Assembly (NCBI RefSeq): GCF_016612545.1
Contig: NZ_JAENRY010000042.1
Coordinates: 1-47,614 of the forward strand
DNA length: 47,614 bases
DNA from: Streptomyces sp. MBT65
GTDB taxonomy: Bacteria > Actinomycetota > Actinomycetes > Streptomycetales > Streptomycetaceae
Direction: 5' to 3'
Shown piece by piece: positions 24,101 through 32,147 of this stretch. The notes under the pieces were generated by a model. That model was not told where the DNA came from. It made no database searches and was given only the letters and a program-made list of their open reading frames with translations. The translations under genes were made by a program, and so were the position numbers. Numbering within the stretch: position 1 is the first letter of the stretch; each line of letters starts with the position of its first letter.

Positions 24101-24931
24101 ATGAGCGAGCCCAGCACCGTCCACTACGAGCGCACCTCACCGCAGATCGCGAAGATCACCTTCGCCAACCCGCCCGTCAACCTCATCGTCGGCGAGACCG
24201 TCCGGCGCCTCATCAAGATCGTCACCGAACTGGCCACCGACCCGGACATCCAGGTCGTGCTGTTCGACAGCGCCACCCCCGACTTCTTCTACAACCACTT
24301 CGACCTGGCCGCCGCTGCCGACTTCCCCGCCCCCGAGGACCCGGACGCGGTGCCGGCATGGACGAATCTGGTCCTGGAACTCTCCAGGGCGCCGTACATC
24401 ACCATCGCGATCATCCGGGGACGCACCCGCGGCGGCGGGAACGAACTCGCCCTCGCCCTCGATCTGCGCTACGCCAGTCGTGAGAAGGCGATCTTCGGAC
24501 AGCCCGAGGTCGGCAGCGGACTGCTGCCCGGCGGTGGCGGCACCGAACGCCTCCCTCGCGCCATCGGACGCGACCGCGCCCTGGAAGTCATCCTCACCAG
24601 CGACGACTACGACGCCGACACCGCCGAGCGTTGGGGCTGGGTCACCCGCGCCCTCCCCGACAGCGAACTCGACGCCTTCGTCACCACCGTCGCCGCCCGG
24701 CTCGCCTCCTTCGACCACACCTCACTCGCCTCGGCCAAGGCCCAGATCAACCGGGCATCCCTCCCCCCGGACGCGCACCTGATCGCCGCGTACGGCGAGT
24801 TCACCCATTCCCTTACCCTCCCCGGGTTCCTCACCCGCGCCGCCGGCACGCAGGCCGCCGCCGAACAGGCCGGCATCGACTTCGAATACCGTCTCGGGCA
24901 CCACATCGGCGTCGCCAATCAGCAACGCTGA
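24101..24931 (+). CDS. enoyl-CoA hydratase/isomerase (crotonase) family
   Basis: A 276-residue crotonase-fold protein. It starts KITFANPPVNLIVGETVRRL and contains IAIIRGRTRGGGNELALALD, the first oxyanion loop, then IFGQPEVGSGLLPGGGGTER, the second. Acidic catalytic positions appear at the PE of PEVGSGLLP, while the other family Glu is replaced within the GRTRGGGNEL helix, so the exact reaction is uncertain. It is the last intact gene of the TetR-controlled run. Its likely role is hydration or isomerisation of an acyl-CoA or related thioester. Confidence 0.83.
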   Translation: MSEPSTVHYERTSPQIAKITFANPPVNLIVGETVRRLIKIVTELATDPDIQVVLFDSATPDFFYNHFDLAAAADFPAPEDPDAVPAWTNLVLELSRAPYITIAIIRGRTRGGGNELALALDLRYASREKAIFGQPEVGSGLLPGGGGTERLPRAIGRDRALEVILTSDDYDADTAERWGWVTRALPDSELDAFVTTVAARLASFDHTSLASAKAQINRASLPPDAHLIAAYGEFTHSLTLPGFLTRAAGTQAAAEQAGIDFEYRLGHHIGVANQQR

Positions 24932-24998
24932 CACCCATCAGAAAGCGAGGACGGATGCAGCCGATGCCGCGTCCGTCCTCTTTCACCGCAGGGCCCAC

Positions 24999-25400
24999 GT
25001 GATTTCCGACGTCTTCGGCGCCGTGGTCGACCGGCGCACCAGCATCACGGGCGAATTCGAACGCGTCGGCGCCCGCTCCGGGCCACGGGCCGATTGGTCA
25101 GGACTCACCACCCAGTGGCGCAGCCTGTACCCGCCGACACTACTGCGGGTGGCGTTCGGGGCAGTGCCCTGGCGGTCGCTGGACGAACTACACCGGTTGA
25201 TGCGCGGACGAGTGCGCGCCGAGCGTGGGCCGACCGAGCTTCACCGACATCGACCGGGCCGAAATCGCGCTGCCTGGCACCGTCTGAGCCGGTGGCCGGA
25301 CAGCAGCGATGGTCTGTCACCACGGTGGCGCACTGCTGCTGATCGGGCTGCTGCCAGGATCGACCGCCGATGTCATCCACGGCTCGACGGCCGCGACGGT
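24999..25400 (+). pseudogene. haloacid dehalogenase (type II) relic, frameshifted and truncated
   Basis: GTG 24999 opens ISDVFGAVVDRRTSITGEFE, then VAFGAVPWRSLDELHRLM, matching L-2-haloacid dehalogenase-type HADs (FDVFGTVVDWRTSI; one residue before the nucleophile Asp is missing). Family residues SFTDIDRAEIALP then appear one frame over (near 25240), and AAWHRLSRWPDSSDGL returns to the first frame, so two compensating shifts are present. After about 25330 similarity ends and motifs II-IV are missing. It is non-functional. Confidence 0.65.
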
Positions 25401-25485
25401 GCACCCCTTCTCGACACCGGCCGGCCAACCGTTCGAACGCGCAGGTCCCGACGTGAAGAGATCACGTCGGGACCGAAGAACAAGC

Positions 25486-26199
25486 TCAGGCGTTCGTGCT
25501 GTGCAGGTCCGGGTAAAGCGCCTCGACCGGGCCGCTCAGAGCCGCCTTGACCCCCTGGGTCAACTCGTCGGCCAGGACCTCGTACTCGCCGGCCTCGACC
25601 GCGTCGTAGACCGTCGTCACCAGGTGCGTCGGCAGCATCTTGGGTCCGTCGGCGTGCGCAGCCATGTCGGTGTCGACGTAGCCCATGTGCACACCCGTCA
25701 CATGGACGCCCTTGGGTGCGAACTCGATGCGCAGCGAGTTGGTGGCCGACCACAGTGCGGCCTTGGACGCACTGTAGGCGCCGCCGAAGGCGTACCAGCT
25801 GGCAACGGAGTGCACGTCGATGAGGATCGAGCCCTGCTTGGCGGCGAGGACCGGTGCGAAGGCGCGGGCGAGGAAGACCGGTCCGAAGAAGTTCGTCTCC
25901 ATGTTCGCCCGGATGTCCGCCTCGGTGACGTCCAGCAGGCTCGCACTCGGCGGGGTGGCGCCCGCGTTGTTGACGAGGACGGTGACGTCCGCAGCGGCGG
26001 TGGCGGCCGCGTCGATCGACGCGCGGTCGGTGACGTCGAGGGTCAGGGGGACGATGCGTTCGTCGTCCCATGCGCGGGGGGAACGGGCGGTGGCGTAGAC
26101 CTTGGCGGCGCCGCGAGCCAGGGCCTCGTGGACTAAGTGCGTACCGATACCGCCATTGGCGCCGGTGACGAGGACGACTGCTCCATCGAGAGAGGGCAT
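25486..26199 (-). CDS. short-chain dehydrogenase/reductase (SDR)
   Basis: A 237-residue classical SDR from ATG 26199 (GGAAAGAAGGAA upstream). The cofactor motif is LVTGANGGIGTHLVHEALAR, followed by LDVTDRASID, VTVLVNNAGATPPSASL and the catalytic Ser/Tyr/Lys set in SVASWYAFGGAYSASKAALW. The ASRS-like region after strand 2 (ATARSPRAW) fits NADP preference. The substrate is unknown. It is divergent from the TetR at 26366 with a palindromic operator between them, so it is the likely target of that repressor. It forms the right arm of the two-TetR cassette. Confidence 0.88.
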   Translation of the reverse strand: MPSLDGAVVLVTGANGGIGTHLVHEALARGAAKVYATARSPRAWDDERIVPLTLDVTDRASIDAAATAAADVTVLVNNAGATPPSASLLDVTEADIRANMETNFFGPVFLARAFAPVLAAKQGSILIDVHSVASWYAFGGAYSASKAALWSATNSLRIEFAPKGVHVTGVHMGYVDTDMAAHADGPKMLPTHLVTTVYDAVEAGEYEVLADELTQGVKAALSGPVEALYPDLHSTNA

Positions 26200-26312
26200 T
26201 AGTTCCTTCTTTCCAAGGGGATGTGAGGTGCGCGGCTGTGCACGGACGGACCGATGACTCCTCTCCCTGCCATGGGAGAATGAGCAGAGCCACATTCGAG
26301 CCCACACAGCAA

Positions 26313-26341
26313 TGACTGTGATCATAACTGACTACAGTCAG
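26313..26341. promoter_or_regulatory. candidate TetR operator between SDR and TetR
   Basis: CTGACTACAGTCAG (26328-26341) is a perfect palindrome with a two-base centre. TGACTGT (26313-26319) and ACAGTCA (26334-26340) form a second, overlapping inverted repeat. Both lie between the divergent SDR and TetR genes, 25 bases upstream of the TetR ATG, where a repressor would block its own promoter. Confidence 0.6.
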
Positions 26342-26365
26342 AATCTATTCCTGGAGGACACCGCC

Positions 26366-26968
26366 ATGCCTGTCGCCCCCCGGTCGGTCGGACGGCGCGA
26401 GCGGAACAAGCAGGAGAAGTTCGACCGCATCGTCGCTGCCGCCACTGAGCTGTTCGCCGAACACGGCATCGATGAGGTCACGACCCAGCAGATCGCCGAC
26501 AAGGCCGACATCGGCACCGGAACCCTGTTCCTTTATGCCAAGACCAAGGGCGAACTCCTCCTGCTCGTGCAGAACGCCAAGTACGCCGAAGCACTTGAGG
26601 AGGGCCGGGCGGACGCCGAGACCGTCCCGGGCGTGCTGGACGCGGTGCTGGCGATCGTCCGGCCGATCGTGGAGTGCAACCGCACCCAGATCGACAACGG
26701 ACGTACCTACCTGCGAGAGATGGTCTTCGGCGACCCCGAGGAGCCCCGGCACGGCGCGGCACTCGCCATCGTCGCGCAGGCCGAGGAGGCCATCGCCGCA
26801 GTGCTGCGCCGAGACGAGCGGGTCACGGAGGGCGACGCCGCGACGCTGGCGCACATCGTGTCCGCCGTGATGTTCCTCAGCACGGCGGCGAGCGTGAACA
26901 TCGCCTTGAGCGTCGAGGAGATCGTGCAGGACATCCGGAGGCAGGTCGACGTCCTGCTGCCTCGCTAA
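26366..26968 (+). CDS. TetR-family transcriptional repressor (right paralogue)
   Basis: A 200-residue regulator from ATG 26366 (GGAGG seven bases upstream; an in-frame ATG at 26312 lies within the operator region). The helix-turn-helix reads RIVAAATELFAEHGIDEVTT and QQIADKADIGTGTLFLYAKT, followed by KGELLLLVQNAKYAEALEE. The ligand domain includes VRPIVECNRTQIDNGRTYLR and EMVFGDPEEPRHGAALAI. Similarity to the TetR at 20449 runs along the whole length. It is divergent from the SDR and probably represses it through the 26313-26341 palindromes. Confidence 0.9.
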   Translation: MPVAPRSVGRRERNKQEKFDRIVAAATELFAEHGIDEVTTQQIADKADIGTGTLFLYAKTKGELLLLVQNAKYAEALEEGRADAETVPGVLDAVLAIVRPIVECNRTQIDNGRTYLREMVFGDPEEPRHGAALAIVAQAEEAIAAVLRRDERVTEGDAATLAHIVSAVMFLSTAASVNIALSVEEIVQDIRRQVDVLLPR

Positions 26969-27059
26969 AGCGGGGCCCAGCCTCAGGCCCAGGCGACCAT
27001 CCGGGTGGTCCTCGGCTGGCTCATGGCCCTGATCCTGACTGCGGCGAGTCACGCCACCG

Positions 27060-27470
27060 GCGCACCAGGAGCGGTTGGACACGAAGGTCGAGACTGCGGC
27101 GGACGGTTCGCAGACCCTGGGGCTCACCCCGGACAAGGACTCCCTGGCGACCGCGACCTGCCCTGTGCCGGTCGACCCGACCTCGACGCTCGCGGTGACC
27201 ACGGGCACTTGGGTTCAGAACTCGGCCTACCCCGACTCGCTGGTTCGCGCAGGAGTTGAAGTCGAGCACCTATGACAGCGGCACGGACACGACCCGCTCA
27301 TACCTGAGGTCCCACGTGTCGAAGTTCGCCGGTAAGCACATCACCGCGGACACGATGTAGCTGTACAACTACTGTTCGGCGACCTGCTCCACGTCCGGGG
27401 CGGCCACGCAAGCCCGGCGGATCACCTCCGCCTGGCCCTCGTCGTCCCGTCCCGCGGGTACAGACCGTGA
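27060..27470 (+). pseudogene. Rhs/YD-repeat toxin relic: DNRLRE-domain segment
   Basis: A plus frame reads TKVETAADGSQTLGLTPDKD, then TCPVPVDPTSTLAVTTGTWV and QNSAYPDS. After a shift near 27245 the family sequence continues one frame over as QELKSSTYDSGTDTTRSYL, then HVSKFAGKHITADTM, a TAG at 27358-27360, and LYNYCSATCSTSGAATQARR. This is the DNRLRE cell-surface segment found near the N-terminus of Streptomyces Rhs toxins. Frameshift plus stop plus missing ends make it a relic. It is oriented opposite to the HINT relic at 17 kb. Confidence 0.65.
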
Positions 27471-27560
27471 AGTCACACGAACGGATATCTGGCCCTCCCT
27501 GCCATCCGGCTAACTGGCAATGCACGCGTCCGCGGTTCAACACGTAGAACTTGACAGGGA

Positions 27561-27758
27561 ACAGACCCGGTCGGTGTACAGCTTCGTGGTCAGCCGCGGG
27601 TCGCATCCTCCGAGCAGCAGCCCGCACCAGAACGAGTCGTGCTCGTGACGGCGGCGGAAGGCGTCCAGCTCGATCTCCTCCAGCGGCAGCATCAACGGCT
27701 CCTCCGAGTCCGCGCCGCCCAGGAGCGCCGTCTGGATCTGCCGCCTGTCACCCCGCAC
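27561..27758 (-). pseudogene. N-terminal fragment of a conserved actinobacterial protein (possibly CoiA-like)
   Basis: A minus frame starting at GTG 27758 reads RGDRRQIQTALLGGADSEEP, then LMLPLEEIELDAFRRRHEHD and FWCGLLLGGCDPRLTTKLYT. The FWCGxLLGGCGxxLTTKLYxDRVCHFAH block is typical of a Streptomyces family sometimes called competence CoiA-like, with Cys residues that look metal-binding. Similarity stops abruptly after DRVC near 27561, so the gene is cut. Confidence 0.45.
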
Positions 27759-27779
27759 GAAACCCGCCCTTCGTCCCAA

Positions 27780-28329
27780 CTCGTCCTGCCATCTGGGCTG
27801 TTGGCCTCACAGACGATCCGTGCTCACCCTGACGTACGCAGCGCGGCCGTCTTTGGGACGTCGGCCGATGTCCCGGCCTTCCATGCCGCACGCTCTTGCC
27901 GGACCCGGACCCTGGCCGTGGCGCTCGGCACGGGCCGTCTCGATCGCGAGCGGCGCGGCGTCCGGCGAGAGCACGGTGGTGGCCGGCACCAGCCAACTCC
28001 TGTGTCTTCACCGGCCCCTTGGGCGTCTCAGGGCCTGGAGGGCGCCGTCGTCTGGCCCCGGTACGGGCACGGAGCCGGGCGCGGACATCCCCAGCCCGCG
28101 TACGACCGTACGTGTCGGGTCTCGCAGTCCGTGTCGGAGGCCGTCCTCCCACCATGCGTCTTCTCCCGCAGTCTCACGACGTGTCGGACGCTGGAGGCTC
28201 AACACAGTGTCGTGTCCTCAGCGGTTCGCGCTGACCGGCGCGACCGTAGAGCCTGTTACGTGTGTGTCCCCTTGCATTCGAGTTGGCAGGTGGCAGGTCT
28301 TTTCCGCGAGGCTCCCAGATAGTTTGAGG
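27780..28329. other. 550-base stretch without a supported gene
   Basis: Long frames are open on both strands but show Arg/Pro-rich composition typical of antisense shadows. A short minus-strand patch near 27810-27850 (RAAYVRVSTDR) resembles the first strand of serine recombinases but is followed at once by a stop. The 3' part should hold the promoter of the ankyrin gene. Confidence 0.4.
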
Positions 28330-29195
28330 ATGCGATCCGACGGAGGGGCCGGTGCTGCGAGCCAGGTCGAGGACGAGACCATAGGCGAGGAGGGACTCGA
28401 CGGTCGGCTCGTGTCGGCGGTTCGGGCGCGCAATGCCGAGGCGGTCCGAGATCTGCTGGTCAGGGGCGCGGATCCGGATGCGGTGGACGCGAACGGGCTG
28501 CCGGTGCTGTGTGTGGCGGTGACGGCTTACGACGCGCAGGTGGCCGAGGCGTTGGTGGAGGGCGGCGCGGACCCTGACCGGGTGCTGCCGGACGGGACCA
28601 CTCCGCGGGGGCGCGCCGTCGACGGCGGCTCCCCGGCGGTTTTCTCGGCGGTGCTGGGCAAAGAGCCCCGGCTGCGACTTCCGGAAGCCGCCCGTGAACG
28701 GCTGCTCGCCCTGGCCCGGAGCTGGTACGAAACGGGCGCGGCCGAGGAGCTGCGGCGCAGGACGGGTGCACCGGGTCCGGCCGCGACGGTCCGGGTTCAG
28801 GACGGCGAGTACGACTGGGTCGATCAGGTCACGCTCGGCGGCCTCGTCGTGCGGGCCGGGCACGGCGCCATCCTGACCGCGCTGGAGTGGGCCTTCCGCG
28901 TTCTGACCCCCGTCGACGAACTGATCGCCCGCGCTGTGAAGCAGCCCGACGAGGAGCATGTGGACTGGTCCACGATCTGCTGGATCCTCACCCGGCGCCG
29001 CAGCTTCGAGACCTGGTCAGCCGTGGTGGCCCACCGTCACGCCCCGGACCGGGCGCATCGCCGGTTCGTCGCGGACTACCTGTGGACGCGGGGGGTTCTC
29101 GATACCGATCCGGCGCTCGCGCAGCGCCCCTACCGGGCGGCGGGCGACGGTGCTGCCCTCCGCCTGGCAGGGATCGAGGATTCCGGAGCGGCCCC
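28330..29195 (+). pseudogene. ankyrin-repeat protein, 3' truncated
   Basis: ATG 28330 opens an acidic N-terminus followed by ankyrin-like units: LDGRLVSAVRARNAEAVRDL, LVRGADPDAVDANGLPVLCV and VAEALVEGGADPDRVLPDGT. A C-terminal region (LGGLVVRAGHGAILTALEWA, then VDWSTICWILTRRRSFETW) is typical of Streptomyces ankyrin proteins with a HEAT-like tail. At about 29195 the frame passes without a stop into the antisense of the CoA-transferase gene and remains open to 29688, so the native C-terminus has been lost at the edge of the catabolic operon. The chimeric product may still be translated. Role unknown; such proteins mediate protein-protein contacts. Confidence 0.65.
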
Positions 29196-29201
29196 GGTGG
29201 T

Positions 29202-29852
29202 TCAGCAGTCCGCTGCGGCGGCGTTGGTGTGCAGGGGCGCGTCGGTGCGGGCCATGATGTCCTCGGTGGTGACGCCGGGGGCGGTTTCCACCAGGGCGAG
29301 GCCGTCGGGGGTGACATCGAGGACGCCGAGGTCGGTGATGATCCGGTGGACGCACCGTTCGCCGGTCAGCGGCAAGGTGCACTCCTCGATGATCTTGGGG
29401 GTGCCGTCCTTGGCGATGTGCTCCATGAGGACGATCACCCGGCGGGCACCGTGCACGAGGTCCATCGCGCCGCCCATGCCCTTGACCATTTTGCCGGGGA
29501 TCATCCAGTTGGCCAGGTCACCGTGCTGGGAGACTTGCATGGCGCCGAGGACGGCGGTGTCGATGTGGCCGCCTCGGATCATGCCGAAGGACAGTGCGGA
29601 GTCGAAGAAGGAGGCGCCGGGCAGGACGGTGACGGTCTCCTTGCCCGCGTTGATGAGGTCGGGGTCGACAGCGTGCTCGGCGGGGTAGGGGCCGGTGCCG
29701 AGGATGCCGTTCTCGGAGTGCAGGACGACGTGCACGCCGGGTGGGAGGTGGCCGGGGACGAGTGTGGGCAGACCGATGCCGAGGTTGACGTAGGAGCCGT
29801 CGGTGAGTTCGGCTGCGGCGCGGGCGGCCATCTGGTCGCGGGTCCAGCTCAT
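29202..29852 (-). CDS. 3-oxoacid CoA-transferase subunit B
   Basis: A 216-residue beta subunit of a family I CoA transferase (PcaJ/ScoB type). The catalytic Glu lies in [13 protein letters not shown], and [40 protein letters not shown] and [20 protein letters not shown] are diagnostic. With subunit A it should move CoA from succinyl-CoA (or acetyl-CoA) to a 3-oxo acid. Its ATG overlaps the stop of subunit A by four bases. It is the last gene of the catabolic operon, matching a terminal activation step. The stop lies within a few bases of the junction with the truncated ankyrin gene. Confidence 0.92.
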   Translation of the reverse strand: MSWTRDQMAARAAAELTDGSYVNLGIGLPTLVPGHLPPGVHVVLHSENGILGTGPYPAEHAVDPDLINAGKETVTVLPGASFFDSALSFGMIRGGHIDTAVLGAMQVSQHGDLANWMIPGKMVKGMGGAMDLVHGARRVIVLMEHIAKDGTPKIIEECTLPLTGERCVHRIITDLGVLDVTPDGLALVETAPGVTTEDIMARTDAPLHTNAAAADC

Positions 29853-30604
29853 GCTCGTACGGTCCTCTTCTCTATCTGCTTGTCCGCGGCCTGGGCGGGG
29901 GTCAGTCGCACGATCCGCTGGACGAAGATTCCTGGCAGGTGGATCTCGTCGGGGTTCAACTCGCCCGGTTCCACAAGCTCTTCGACCTCGGCTACGGTGA
30001 CCCGCCCGGCCATCGCGGCGAGCGGGTTGAAGTTGGCGGCGGCGCGGCGGAAGACCAGGTTGCCGTGGCGGTCGCCGCGCCAGGCCCGTACGAGAGCGAA
30101 GTCCGTGGTGATGCCGTGCTCCAGGACGTGCGGGCGGCCGTGGAAGTCGCGGGTCTCCTTGGCCGGGGAGGCGACGACGACCGAGCCGTCGGGGGCGTAT
30201 CGCCAGGGCAGGCCGCCCTTCGCCACCTGCGTCCCCACGCCCGCCGGGGTGTAGAAGGCGGGGATGCCCGCACCGCCCGCGCGCAGGCGCTCGGCGAGGG
30301 TGCCCTGCGGGACCAGTTCCACCTCCAGTTCGCCGGAGAGGTACTGGCGGGCGAACTCCTTGTTCTCACCGACGTACGATCCCGTGACGCGGGCGATGCG
30401 GCCGGCGGCCAGCAGGACACCCAGGCCGCGGCCGTCGACGCCGCAGTTGTTCGACACGACTTCCAGACCCGAGGCGCCCTGCTCGTGCAGCGCCCGGATC
30501 AGGACCTCCGGCACGCCGCTGAGACCGAACCCGCCGACGGCCAGTGCCGCGCCGTCGGGAATGTCGACGACCGCCTGGGCGGCGCCGGAACTGACCTTGT
30601 CCAT
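29849..30604 (-). CDS. 3-oxoacid CoA-transferase subunit A
   Basis: A 251-residue alpha subunit (PcaI/ScoA type). The glycine-rich [20 protein letters not shown], the [15 protein letters not shown] element and [20 protein letters not shown] with [20 protein letters not shown] identify the family. TGVGTxxAxG-like [10 protein letters not shown] is also present. It works as a heterodimer or heterotetramer with the downstream subunit B in the cytoplasm. ATG 30604 is 14 bases after the preceding SDR gene stop, with a GGCAAT-type weak ribosome site, so coupling from upstream is likely. Substrate is probably a 3-oxoadipate-like ring-cleavage product, by inference. Confidence 0.92.
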   Translation of the reverse strand: MDKVSSGAAQAVVDIPDGAALAVGGFGLSGVPEVLIRALHEQGASGLEVVSNNCGVDGRGLGVLLAAGRIARVTGSYVGENKEFARQYLSGELEVELVPQGTLAERLRAGGAGIPAFYTPAGVGTQVAKGGLPWRYAPDGSVVVASPAKETRDFHGRPHVLEHGITTDFALVRAWRGDRHGNLVFRRAAANFNPLAAMAGRVTVAEVEELVEPGELNPDEIHLPGIFVQRIVRLTPAQAADKQIEKRTVRA

Positions 30605-30618
30605 AGCGGAATTGCCTT

Positions 30619-31398
30619 TCAGCCGGCTGCGCCGGGGAGTACGGACGACCAGCCGCCGTCGACGACGAGGTTGGCGCCGGTGATGTACGACGCCTCGTCG
30701 GAGGCGAGGAAGACGGCGGCGTTGACCACCTCGTCGGGGAGACCGACACGGCCGAGCGGGATGTGACGGGCGATGGTGCGCATGGGGTGGTCGTCCGCGA
30801 GCAGGTCGCCGCGGGTGGCCTCGGTGTCGATCATTCCGGGGCTGACGCAGTTGGCGCGGACGCCGTACGGGGCTCCCTCGGCGGCGAGTTGGCGGGTCAG
30901 GGCGATCACGGCGCCCTTGGACGCGGAGTGCGCGGTGCGCCGGTTGGTGAGGGAGCCGGTGAGGCCGGCCGTCGAGCCGACGGTGAGGACGCAGCCGCGG
31001 CTGCGGATCAGGTGCGGCCAGGCCACCTGCGCGGCCAGCCACACCGAGTCGAGCTCGGCGCGCATGGTGAAGGTGAAGTCCTCGTACGGCTGGGTGTCGA
31101 CGGCTCCGAAGCGGACGGCGCCGGCGTTGGCGTAGAGGACGTCGATGCCGCCGAACGCGTCCACGGCCTCCTCGACCCAGGCCCGGACGGAGTTCTCGTC
31201 GGTGACGTCCAGCGGGGCGGGCGTGAGTGCCGTGCCGCCCGCCTCTGCGACGAGCCGCTGGGTTTCCAGCGCCGCCTCGTGCAGCAGGTCGCCGCCGACG
31301 ACGATCGCGCCCTCCGCCGCGAAGCGCAGCGCCGCCGCCCGGCCCTGCCCGCGAGCCGTCCCGGAGATGAGAGCGACCTTGCCCTCGAGCCGCCTCAC
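30619..31398 (-). CDS. SDR-family protein with His in place of the catalytic Tyr
   Basis: A 259-residue SDR from GTG 31398 (GGAGG six bases upstream; the start overlaps the preceding SDR stop). The cofactor motif reads VALISGTARGQGRAAALRFA, then IDVLYANAGAVRFG. In the active-site region, GSTAGLTGSLTNRRTAHSAS followed by K, the Tyr of YxxxK is His and the loop is two residues longer than usual. The C-terminal IPLGRVGLPDEVVNAAVFLA and TGANLVVDGGW are standard. It may use His chemically or act on a substrate needing no Tyr. Some SDR subfamilies do carry HSASK. It is coupled within the catabolic operon. Confidence 0.85.
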   Translation of the reverse strand: MRRLEGKVALISGTARGQGRAAALRFAAEGAIVVGGDLLHEAALETQRLVAEAGGTALTPAPLDVTDENSVRAWVEEAVDAFGGIDVLYANAGAVRFGAVDTQPYEDFTFTMRAELDSVWLAAQVAWPHLIRSRGCVLTVGSTAGLTGSLTNRRTAHSASKGAVIALTRQLAAEGAPYGVRANCVSPGMIDTEATRGDLLADDHPMRTIARHIPLGRVGLPDEVVNAAVFLASDEASYITGANLVVDGGWSSVLPGAAG

Positions 31399-32147
31399 GT
31401 CGCCTCCGGACGCAGTGCGTCCGAGATGGACTTGACGCCGCCGTGCGCGGTCAGGCCGCCGTCGACCGGTATCTCCGCGCCGGTGATGAAGGAGGCATGG
31501 TCGGAGAGCAAGAACACCACCAGCGGGGCGACCTCGGCCACGGTGCCGGTGCGACCGAGCGGGGTCTCGCGGATGTTCGCCTCGCGGAACGCGGGCGCCG
31601 CGGAGGCGGTCATCTCCGTCTCGATGAAGCCGGGGTGAATGGTGTTCACACGGATGCCGCGCGGACCGAGCTCTGTGGCGGCGGTCTTCGACAGGCCGCG
31701 CAGCGCCCACTTGCTGGACGTGTACGCGACCGGGTAGTGACCGCTCAGCGCAGCGGTGGAGCCGACGTTGACGATGGACGAGCCCGGCGGCATCAGCGGG
31801 ACGAGGTGCTGGATGCCCAGCAGGGGGCCGGTGACGTTGACGGCGTGGACGCGGGCGAAGTCCTCGGGGGTCACCTCGCCGAGGCGGGCGCGCCAGGTGA
31901 TGCCCGCGTTGTTGACCAGACCGTCCACTCGGCCGTACGACTCCCGCAGTTCCGCGGCCAGTTGGTCCCAGTCGGCCTCGCTGGTGACATCGAGACGTCG
32001 GCAGTCGCCGACCGGCTCGGCGTCGGTGGCGATGACGCGGGCTCCTTCGCGGACCAGGGCCTCCGCCTCAGCGGCGCCCTGACCGCGGGCCGCGCCAGTG
32101 ACGACGACGACCTTGCCGAGGAGCGTCTTGGGGTGCGGGTCGTTCAC
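31395..32147 (-). CDS. short-chain dehydrogenase/reductase
   Basis: A 250-residue classical SDR. The cofactor motif is VVVTGAARGQGAAEAEALVR, followed by ATDAEPVGDCRRLDVTSEAD (Asp after strand 2 favours NAD) and VDGLVNNAGITWRARLGEV. The catalytic set is in VGSTAALSGHYPVAYTSSKW (Ser, Tyr, Lys intact). The C-terminus SFITGAEIPVDGGLTAHGG is typical. It overlaps both neighbours (FAH upstream by four bases, SDR downstream by four), so it is translationally coupled. It likely oxidises a hydroxy intermediate of the pathway. Substrate unknown. Confidence 0.9.
   Translation of the reverse strand: MNDPHPKTLLGKVVVVTGAARGQGAAEAEALVREGARVIATDAEPVGDCRRLDVTSEADWDQLAAELRESYGRVDGLVNNAGITWRARLGEVTPEDFARVHAVNVTGPLLGIQHLVPLMPPGSSIVNVGSTAALSGHYPVAYTSSKWALRGLSKTAATELGPRGIRVNTIHPGFIETEMTASAAPAFREANIRETPLGRTGTVAEVAPLVVFLLSDHASFITGAEIPVDGGLTAHGGVKSISDALRPEAT

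Noticed and set aside
27807..27989. Serine recombinase fragment suggested by RAAYVRVSTDR
   Set aside because: Only about ten residues match and a stop follows at once; no catalytic-domain continuation was found.
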